This document shows, one piece after another, positions 9,952-15,545 of a DNA stretch of 21,167 nucleotides. The notes beneath the pieces are model-generated. The model worked only from the letters and a program-made list of their open reading frames with translations. It ran no database searches and was not told the origin of the DNA. Source of the DNA: an uncultured Bacteroidota bacterium (GTDB lineage: Bacteria > Bacteroidota > Bacteroidia > Flavobacteriales > Flavobacteriaceae); the NCBI GenBank assembly GCA_903888655.1, contig CAISUR010000195.1, positions 1 through 21,167 of the forward strand, read 5' to 3'. Within the stretch, counting starts at the first letter, position 1, and the number at the start of each line of letters is the position of its first letter. The position numbers and the translations under genes were made by a program.

Positions 9952-9991
9952 AAACCATTAGACCTAAATTTAAACTTTTACCCTTTTTCAT
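9932..9991 (-). CDS. Possible 19-codon leader ORF upstream of the efflux operon
   Basis: An ATG-to-TAA frame inside the leader encodes MKKGKSLNLGLMVLLLHAS. It has a basic start and a Leu-rich hydrophobic middle, like a signal peptide without a mature part. It ends 91 bases before the adaptor start. No clear ribosome binding site is visible, as is normal for this phylum. It could be a regulatory leader peptide, a remnant of a lost gene, or chance. Confidence 0.25.
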   Translation of the reverse strand: MKKGKSLNLGLMVLLLHAS

Positions 9992-10056
9992 GAATGAAAT
10001 TAAGTAAAATTTCAGGAAACTAATTTGCAAAAAGGATAGTCTCTTAAATTTGTCGC

Positions 10057-10088
10057 CAAAAGTAATGTTTTTTTAAAAACGAACTCAA
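10057..10088 (-). promoter_or_regulatory. Bacteroidota-type promoter for the efflux operon
   Basis: On the minus strand, TTTTGAG places a -33 TTG at 10088-10086, and TACTTTTG at 10064-10057 matches the -7 consensus TAnnTTTG exactly. The spacer is 21 bases, within the usual range. Transcription would start near 10050, leaving a leader of about 210 nt before the adaptor ATG at 9840. Confidence 0.72.
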
Positions 10089-10133
10089 AAAGACTATAAT
10101 ACATATCCGTATTTAACAAACTTTTATATTTTA

Positions 10134-10163
10134 AACTGACAATCAAAACCAATCAGTTAACTG
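10134..10163. promoter_or_regulatory. Inverted repeat and palindrome, possible regulator-binding site
   Basis: AACTGA (10134-10139) and TCAGTT (10153-10158) form a 6-bp inverted repeat with a 13-base spacer. The right arm is also part of the perfect 10-bp palindrome CAGTTAACTG (10154-10163). The site lies about 45 bases upstream of the -33 element of the efflux promoter, a position fitting an activator or a distal operator. The bases are AT-rich, so chance is possible. Confidence 0.3.
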
Positions 10164-10196
10164 TATTCTATTAATCGAGTTTAGGTTATCAACAAA

Positions 10197-10231
10197 AACT
10201 CTCAACTCATAACTCATAACTCACAACTATT
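10197..10231. repeat. Heptamer tandem array upstream of ileS
   Basis: Five consecutive 7-base units with consensus AACTCAT; units 2 and 3 are identical, and all begin AACT. The array ends 3 bases before the likely ileS -7 element. Confidence 0.8.
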
Positions 10232-10234
10232 TAT

Positions 10235-10242
10235 TACTTTCG
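10235..10242 (+). promoter_or_regulatory. Probable -7 element of the ileS promoter
   Basis: TACTTTCG matches TAnnTTTG with one difference and lies 26 bases before the ileS ATG. No TTG is present at the right distance upstream; that place is taken by the heptamer array. Confidence 0.45.
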
Positions 10243-10267
10243 CAAACTGATTTAAGAATACGACAAA

Positions 10268-13200
10268 ATGAGCACAAAATTTACTGAATACAAAGGACTT
10301 GACTTGCCAACAGTGGCATCGGAAACCCTTAAATTTTGGAAGGAAAATAACATCTTTGAACAATCGGTAACTTCGCGCGAAGGAAACCAACCTTACGTGT
10401 TTTTTGAAGGACCACCTTCGGCAAACGGATTACCTGGAATTCACCACGTAATGGCGCGTGCGATTAAAGATATTTTTTGTCGTTATAAGACCCAAAAAGG
10501 CTATCAAGTAAAGCGAAAAGCAGGTTGGGATACACACGGTTTGCCTGTAGAATTAGGAACCGAAAAAGAACTCGGAATCACCAAAGAAGACATCGGAAAA
10601 ACCATTTCCATAGAAGAATACAATGAAGCCTGTAAACGAACTGTAATGCGTTATACCGACGTGTGGAACGACCTTACCGAAAAAATGGGCTATTGGGTAG
10701 ATATGGAAGATCCGTATGTGACCTATAAATCCAAATACATGGAAAGCGTTTGGTGGTTACTCAAACAAATTTATGATAAAGGTTTGTTGTATAAAGGGTA
10801 CACCATTCAACCGTATTCGCCTAAAGCCGGAACAGGTTTATCTTCGCATGAAGTCAACCAACCCGGAAGTTACCGCGATGTAACCGATACCACAGTGGTT
10901 GCGCAATTCAAAACAAAACCAGAAACGTTACCAAGCTTTTTGCAAGGTTTTGGAGAAATTCATATTTTAGCTTGGACGACCACACCTTGGACGTTGCCTA
11001 GTAATACTGCTTTGACCGTTGGTCCGAAGATTAGATATTCTTTAATAAGAACTTATAATCAGTATACTTTTGAAAAAGTAAATTTAATACTCGCCGAGAA
11101 TTTAATCGGAAAACAATTTTCTGGAAAGTATGTGACTATTGAAAATGGAAATGAACCAATAATTAGAGAAGATGGAAAAATAGAATATTCTATTATTTCT
11201 TCTGGATTTTTAGGCTCGGAATTAGTCGGAATTCGATACGAACAATTAATGCCGTTAGTACTGCCTTATCAAAATCCGCAAGATGCATTTCGAATAATTT
11301 CGGGTGATTTTGTGACTACTGAAGACGGAACTGGAATTGTACACACCGCGCCAACGTTTGGTGCCGATGATGCTAAAGTAGCTAAAGAAGCATCGCCCGA
11401 AGTGCCGCCAATGTTGGTTTTAGACGAAAATGGAAATCCAGTGCCTTTGGTTGATTTACAAGGTAAATTCATTCAGGGTTTGGGCGATTTATCTGGAAAA
11501 TATGTGAAAAATGAATATTACGACGCCGGAACGGCTCCAGAACGTTCTGCCGATATAGAAATTGCTATCCAATTAAAAGAAGAAAATAAAGCGTTTAAAG
11601 TTGAAAAATACGTGCACAGTTACCCACACAGCTGGAGAACTGATGAGCCTCTTTTATATTATCCATTAGATTCTTGGTTCATCAAAGTAACCGAAATCAA
11701 AGACCGAATGTTCGACTTAAACGATACCATCAACTGGAAGCCCAAAGCAACCGGTGAAGGCCGTTTCGGAAACTGGTTGAAAAATGCCAACGATTGGAAT
11801 TTATCGCGTTCCCGCTATTGGGGAATCCCATTGCCTATTTGGAGAACCGAAGACAAAACGGAAGAAATGTTAATTGGTTCGGTAGAAGAATTGTATGCTG
11901 AAATTGAAAAATCAATCGCAGCTGGTTTCCAAAACGAAAATCCATTTAAAGGGTTTGAAGTGGGCAACATGAGCGAAGAAAACTACAATTTGGTAGATCT
12001 TCATAAAAATGTTGTAGACGCCATCACGTTAGTTTCGCCATCGGGGAAACCCATGAAACGCGAAAGTGATTTGATTGATGTTTGGTTCGATTCGGGTGCG
12101 ATGCCTTATGCACAATGGCATTATCCTTTTGAAAATAAAGAATTGATTGACGAAAATAAAGCCTTTCCGGCCGATTTTATTGCCGAAGGTGTCGATCAAA
12201 CACGGGGTTGGTTTTATACGTTACACGCTATCGGAACGTTGGTTTTTGATACAATTGCCTATAAAAATGTAGTTTCAAATGGTTTAGTTTTGGATAAAAA
12301 CGGACAAAAAATGTCGAAACGTTTAGGAAATGCCGTTGATCCATTTACCACATTGTCAGAATACGGTCCGGATGCCACACGTTGGTACATGATTGCCAAT
12401 GCCAATCCGTGGGACAACTTAAAATTTGATATCGAAGGCGTGGCTGAGGTGCGTAGAAAATTCTTCGGAACTTTATATAATACCTATTCATTCTTCTCGT
12501 TATATGCTAATATTGATGGATTTACGTATGCTGAAGCCGAAATTCCATTAAATGAGAGACCTGAAATTGACCGTTGGATTTTATCCGAATTACATACCTT
12601 GATAAAAACGGTTGATGAAGCTTACGCTGATTACGAACCGACCAAAGCGGCTCGAGCCATTTCCGATTTTGTTCAGGAAAATTTGAGCAATTGGTACGTT
12701 CGTTTGTGCAGACGACGATTTTGGAAAGGCGAATACGGTACGGATAAAATTGCAGCTTATCAAACCTTATATACATGTTTGATAAATGTGGCTAAACTTT
12801 CGGCTCCGATAGCGCCATTTTTTATGGATCAATTGTATCGCGATTTAGTTAACGCCACTGGAAGTGAGGATTTTGCTAGTATTCACTTGGCAAATTTCCC
12901 GGTTTCGGTTGAAAACTTTGTTGATAAATCGTTGGAGAGTAAAATGATGAAAGCGCAAACGGTTTCTTCACTCGTTTTATCCCTTCGAAAAAAGGAAATG
13001 ATTAAAGTACGTCAACCGTTGCAAAAGGTTATGATTCCTGTACTTGACGAAACTCAGCGCACTGAAATCGAAGCGGTTTCTGACCTAATAAAAGCCGAAG
13101 TAAACGTGAAAGAAATCGAACTTTTAGACGATGCATCGGGTGTTTTAGTGAAGCAAATTAAGCCCAATTTCAAAGCATTAGGACCTCGTTTTGGTAAAGA

Positions 13201-13666
13201 TATGGGTTTGATTTCCAAAGAAATACAAGATTTCACACAAGAGCAAATCAATGAAATTGACAGTAAAGGAGAGTTATCGCTTGTTATTTCAGGAAAAAGT
13301 ATAATTTTAACATCCCAAGATGTAGAAATATCTTCCCAAGATATTCCGGGTTGGTTGGTGGCTAATGCAAACGGAATTACAGTGGCGTTAGACATTACCA
13401 TTTCACCAGAATTTAAACAAGAAGGTATCGCTAGAGAATTGGTGAATCGAATTCAAAATATTAGAAAAGATTCTGGATTTGAAGTTACAGACAAAATTAA
13501 AGTTCAAATTCAGCGTAGTGGGGAACTTGAACAAGCCATAAAAAATAACGAACGCTATATCAAAGACGAAACGTTAACAGAAGAATTAAATTTCACTGAT
13601 ACTATAGAAAGTGGTATAGAAATTGAGTTTGATGAGATAAAAACAAGAATATTAATTTCAAAATAA
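10268..13666 (+). CDS. ileS: Isoleucyl-tRNA synthetase, type 2-like, with swapped signature motif (GIHH)
   Basis: This cytoplasmic enzyme of 1132 residues joins isoleucine to tRNA-Ile using ATP. The class I catalytic core is clear: PPSANGLPGIHHV at residues 49-61 and KMSKR at 681-685. The first motif is unusual. Where the canonical sequence is PHxGH, this protein has P-G57-I58-H59-H60, so the first and third signature positions are exchanged. The CP1 editing domain (about 200-400) has WTTTPWTLPSNTAL and GTGIVHTAPTFGADD (354-368). The anticodon-binding region includes ERPEIDRWILSEL and NWYVRLCRRRFWKGE. The length, the NWYVRLCRRRFWKG segment and the C-terminal extension fit type 2 (eukaryote-like) IleRS. 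Bases about 11041-11220 are much more AT-rich than both flanks. The start ATG follows a weak -7 element. A dksA-like gene follows after 7 bases, so the two are probably cotranscribed. Confidence 0.97.
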   Translation: MSTKFTEYKGLDLPTVASETLKFWKENNIFEQSVTSREGNQPYVFFEGPPSANGLPGIHHVMARAIKDIFCRYKTQKGYQVKRKAGWDTHGLPVELGTEKELGITKEDIGKTISIEEYNEACKRTVMRYTDVWNDLTEKMGYWVDMEDPYVTYKSKYMESVWWLLKQIYDKGLLYKGYTIQPYSPKAGTGLSSHEVNQPGSYRDVTDTTVVAQFKTKPETLPSFLQGFGEIHILAWTTTPWTLPSNTALTVGPKIRYSLIRTYNQYTFEKVNLILAENLIGKQFSGKYVTIENGNEPIIREDGKIEYSIISSGFLGSELVGIRYEQLMPLVLPYQNPQDAFRIISGDFVTTEDGTGIVHTAPTFGADDAKVAKEASPEVPPMLVLDENGNPVPLVDLQGKFIQGLGDLSGKYVKNEYYDAGTAPERSADIEIAIQLKEENKAFKVEKYVHSYPHSWRTDEPLLYYPLDSWFIKVTEIKDRMFDLNDTINWKPKATGEGRFGNWLKNANDWNLSRSRYWGIPLPIWRTEDKTEEMLIGSVEELYAEIEKSIAAGFQNENPFKGFEVGNMSEENYNLVDLHKNVVDAITLVSPSGKPMKRESDLIDVWFDSGAMPYAQWHYPFENKELIDENKAFPADFIAEGVDQTRGWFYTLHAIGTLVFDTIAYKNVVSNGLVLDKNGQKMSKRLGNAVDPFTTLSEYGPDATRWYMIANANPWDNLKFDIEGVAEVRRKFFGTLYNTYSFFSLYANIDGFTYAEAEIPLNERPEIDRWILSELHTLIKTVDEAYADYEPTKAARAISDFVQENLSNWYVRLCRRRFWKGEYGTDKIAAYQTLYTCLINVAKLSAPIAPFFMDQLYRDLVNATGSEDFASIHLANFPVSVENFVDKSLESKMMKAQTVSSLVLSLRKKEMIKVRQPLQKVMIPVLDETQRTEIEAVSDLIKAEVNVKEIELLDDASGVLVKQIKPNFKALGPRFGKDMGLISKEIQDFTQEQINEIDSKGELSLVISGKSIILTSQDVEISSQDIPGWLVANANGITVALDITISPEFKQEGIARELVNRIQNIRKDSGFEVTDKIKVQIQRSGELEQAIKNNERYIKDETLTEELNFTDTIESGIEIEFDEIKTRILISK

Positions 13667-13673
13667 TACGAAG

Positions 13674-14054
13674 ATGATTCAAGAAATGATGAGATACTCT
13701 GATGCTGATTTAGCAGAGTTTAAAGAAATTATCTTAAATAAAATTGAGAAAGCACAATCCGATTTAGAACTTATAAAAAGTGCTTACATGAATGATTTAA
13801 ATAATGGCACCGATGACACATCGCCAACATTTAAAGCATTTGAAGAAGGAAGTGAAACCATGAGTAAAGAAGCGAACTCGCAATTAGCGATTCGTCAAGA
13901 AAAATTTATTCGCGATTTGAAAAATGCGCTTTTCCGTGTGGAAAACAAAACGTATGGTGTTTGTAAAGTAACTGGGAAATTAATCGGGAAAGAACGATTA
14001 AAAATTGTTCCTCATGCCACTATGAGCATTGAGGCAAAAAATTTACAACGTTAA
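13674..14054 (+). CDS. DksA/TraR-family protein with degenerate zinc finger
   Basis: This 126-residue protein resembles DksA/TraR, which binds in the secondary channel of RNA polymerase and modulates transcription with ppGpp. The order of parts fits: an N-terminal helix (YSDADLAEFKEIILNKIEKA), a predicted coiled coil to about residue 92, and a C-terminal finger region. The finger is decayed. Of the four Cys expected as CxxC and CxxC, only C97 remains; the others correspond to T100, S118 and A121 (GVCKVTGKL, then ATMSIEAK). The tip region DDTSPTFKAFEEG lacks the exact DxxDxA pattern of E. coli DksA. It starts 7 bases after ileS. Starts at 13686 or 13689 (Met5 and Met6) are also possible. Family assignment is good; whether it acts like DksA is uncertain. 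Confidence 0.85.
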   Translation: MIQEMMRYSDADLAEFKEIILNKIEKAQSDLELIKSAYMNDLNNGTDDTSPTFKAFEEGSETMSKEANSQLAIRQEKFIRDLKNALFRVENKTYGVCKVTGKLIGKERLKIVPHATMSIEAKNLQR

Positions 14055-14075
14055 TAAATAAGAAAAGGAATTTTA

Positions 14076-14130
14076 AAATTCCAAATTCCAAATAATCATT
14101 AAATTTTTGGGATTTGGAATTTCTTTTTTT
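14076..14130 (+). terminator. Terminator after ileS-dksA unit, built from inverted heptamers
   Basis: Bases 14076-14089 (two AAATTCC units) pair with 14109-14122 (GGGATTT and GGAATTT). The stem has 14 bp including one U-G wobble and encloses a 19-base loop. A C and seven T follow (14124-14130). A perfect 16-bp palindrome, GGAATTTTAAAATTCC (14067-14082), overlaps the left arm and could form a competing fold. Confidence 0.65.
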
Positions 14131-14140
14131 AGAATTTAAT

Positions 14141-14148
14141 TACTTTTG
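14141..14148 (+). promoter_or_regulatory. -7 element of the lspA promoter
   Basis: TACTTTTG is an exact match to TAnnTTTG and lies 19 bases before the lspA ATG at 14168. The nearest TTG upstream (14114-14116) is 24 bases away, slightly too far, so the -33 element is uncertain. This promoter sits directly after the terminator T-run. Confidence 0.6.
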
Positions 14149-14167
14149 CACCACAAAATTTAAAACC

Positions 14168-14824
14168 ATGAAACTTAAGAATTCGCTATTTATTATCTTT
14201 TTGATATTAATAATAGATCAATATTCCAAAATATTTGTGAAAACGAATTTTATTCTAGGAGAACAAGTGAAAGTTTTTGGATGGTTTAAATTCTTCTTCA
14301 TAGAAAATGAAGGAATGGCTTGGGGAACTGTAATTCCTGGAGAATATGGAAAAGTAATGCTCACCCTTTTTAGAATTGTAGCTGTTGTTGCCATTGGTTA
14401 TTGGTTGTATGATGCCTCAAAAAAAGAAAAGTCAACCTATTTAATTATAGCGATTTGTTTAATTTTTGCCGGAGCGTTGGGAAACATTATCGATTCTGTT
14501 CTATATGGTGTAATGTTTGATGATAGTCATAATCATTTAGCCACCTTTTTTCCTGAAAAGCATTACGGAACTTGGTTTCATGGAAGAGTGGTAGATATGT
14601 TTTATTTTCCTTTTATAGAAGATTATATGATGCCTTCATGGGTGCCATTTGTAGGTGGAAAACAAATTACATTCTTCAATGCCATTTTTAATGTAGCAGA
14701 TTTTTCAATATCTACAGGCGTTGGAATTTTGATTTTTTTCAATAAAAAAGCATTTACTCAAGATAAAAACAACAAAACCGTAACCTATTCTTCTGTAGTA
14801 AATCAAGAAGAAGAAGAAGTTTAA
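14168..14824 (+). CDS. lspA: Lipoprotein signal peptidase (signal peptidase II) with Bacteroidota-type insertions
   Basis: This inner-membrane aspartyl protease of 218 residues removes the signal peptide from prolipoproteins after lipidation, so it should process the two lipoproteins of the neighbouring efflux operon among many others. Conserved blocks are LIIDQYSKI (D17), IENEGMAWG (N47), GALGNIIDS (104-110), GRVVDMFYF with catalytic D143, and FNVADFSIS with catalytic D178. Four transmembrane segments are visible. It is longer than E. coli LspA (164 residues), mainly because about 20 residues are inserted between GNIID and the first catalytic Asp, with a smaller extra piece between the two Asp blocks. 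An in-frame TTG at 14114 would give an 18-residue extension, but it lies upstream of the -7 element, so ATG 14168 is chosen. The tail ends in EEEEV from a GAA repeat. Its stop overlaps that of the opposite gene. Confidence 0.95.
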   Translation: MKLKNSLFIIFLILIIDQYSKIFVKTNFILGEQVKVFGWFKFFFIENEGMAWGTVIPGEYGKVMLTLFRIVAVVAIGYWLYDASKKEKSTYLIIAICLIFAGALGNIIDSVLYGVMFDDSHNHLATFFPEKHYGTWFHGRVVDMFYFPFIEDYMMPSWVPFVGGKQITFFNAIFNVADFSISTGVGILIFFNKKAFTQDKNNKTVTYSSVVNQEEEEV

Positions 14825-15384
14825 ATTATATAAATTTTTTCTGGCGTTACCACATAATTCAATGGAATATCATTTTGGTTACTATCTTCAATAATCAACG
14901 TTGCCTCGAAGAAAGACAATCCAATTTTTATAGTTTCAGGTTTACAACGGGATAAGAATTTGTCGTAAAATCCTTTGCCATAACCCACACGATTCCCTTT
15001 AAAATCAAATGCTAATAACGGCACAAAAACAACATCAATTTTATCGACTGGAACATGTAGACCATTAATTGGCTCCGGAATATCATACTCGCTTTTTTTG
15101 AATTTGGTGTTGTCTGTCAACAAATAATGTGTCATTTCTAAAGAAATAAAATCACTTTTAGAAACCACAATTTCTTTATCTTTTCCGGCTAAAATTTGAA
15201 GAATAAATTCAGTGTCAATTTCTTTTTGCTCTTCTATAGTAAGGAATAAATGATAATAGGTTTTGTCCCAAATGTTTAGTTTAAGTAAATTATTAGCAAT
15301 CAACATCGACTTTCCTTCGATTTCTAATGAAGTAAGTTCCTGTCTTAATTCTTTATACTTTTTTCTTAATTCCATTTTAAACAT
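14821..15384 (-). CDS. 5-formyltetrahydrofolate cyclo-ligase
   Basis: This cytoplasmic enzyme (187 residues from the chosen start) uses ATP to convert 5-formyl-THF to 5,10-methenyl-THF and so returns a stored folate to one-carbon metabolism. The N-terminal ELRKKYKELRQEL is the conserved basic ATP-phosphate region. The signature VPLLAFDFKGNRVGYGKGFYDKFL spans about 121-144, in pieces VPLLAFDFKG and NRVGYGKGFYDKFL. The frame is open to an ATG at 15408, which would add eight hydrophobic residues unlike the family; ATG 15384 or 15375 fits the usual M-few residues-ELRKK start, and 15384 is given here. The stop codon shares bases with the lspA stop (14821-14824, TTAA), so the genes converge with a 4-base overlap and no hairpin between them. 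Confidence 0.92.
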   Translation of the reverse strand: MFKMELRKKYKELRQELTSLEIEGKSMLIANNLLKLNIWDKTYYHLFLTIEEQKEIDTEFILQILAGKDKEIVVSKSDFISLEMTHYLLTDNTKFKKSEYDIPEPINGLHVPVDKIDVVFVPLLAFDFKGNRVGYGKGFYDKFLSRCKPETIKIGLSFFEATLIIEDSNQNDIPLNYVVTPEKIYII

Positions 15385-15408
15385 AAGGTAAATATAGATA
15401 AATTTCAA

Positions 15409-15440
15409 TTTGCTTTATGAAGAATTTAAAGTTAAATTTG
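15409..15440 (+). promoter_or_regulatory. Bacteroidota-type promoter for uvrC
   Basis: TTTG at 15409-15412 (-33) and TAAATTTG at 15433-15440 (exact TAnnTTTG) are separated by 20 bases. Transcription would start near 15447, about 100 nt before the uvrC ATG. Confidence 0.65.
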
Positions 15441-15453
15441 TTTAAAGTTAAAT
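15425..15453. repeat. 13-bp direct repeat over the uvrC promoter
   Basis: TTTAAAGTTAAAT occurs at 15425-15437 and again at 15441-15453, a 16-base period. The first copy overlaps the -7 element and the second covers the expected transcription start, as an operator might. Its low complexity means chance is possible. Confidence 0.5.
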
Positions 15454-15508
15454 CGTTTAAATAGAAAGTAAATAATTTTTCAATTTCAATACCAATTGCA
15501 AAATTTAA

Positions 15509-15543
15509 ACAGACAACTTAAAACAGACAACCGATAACAATAA
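15509..15543. repeat. Array with 7-bp period in the uvrC leader
   Basis: Five 7-base units all begin with AC; units 1 and 3 are identical (ACAGACA). Seen another way, an 11-base sequence AAACAGACAAC repeats at 15507 and 15521. The array ends 2 bases before the ATG. Confidence 0.6.
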
Positions 15544-15545
15544 TA

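Larger units (their letters stand above)
9841..10267. other. Divergent intergenic region between efflux operon and ileS (427 bp)
   Basis: This gap separates the efflux operon (leftward) from ileS (rightward). It holds a good leftward promoter (10057-10088), a leftward leader of about 210 nt with a 19-codon ORF and a hairpin, an inverted repeat AACTGA/TCAGTT (10134-10158) next to a perfect palindrome CAGTTAACTG (10154-10163), and a heptamer array (10197-10231) just before a weaker -7 match for ileS (10235-10242). No tRNA or further protein gene is visible. Confidence 0.8.

Noticed and set aside
13054..13401. Open frame of 115 codons on the minus strand inside ileS
   Set aside because: It lies wholly opposite a strongly conserved gene, has low-complexity Ser/Ile/Thr content and no recognisable domain. 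Several similar antisense frames (for example 1935-2186, 7486-7701, 11269-11472, 20788-21027) were set aside for the same reason.
14114..14167. TTG start at 14114 for lspA
   Set aside because: The region lies in the terminator stem and upstream of the exact -7 match at 14141-14148, so it should not be in the lspA transcript.
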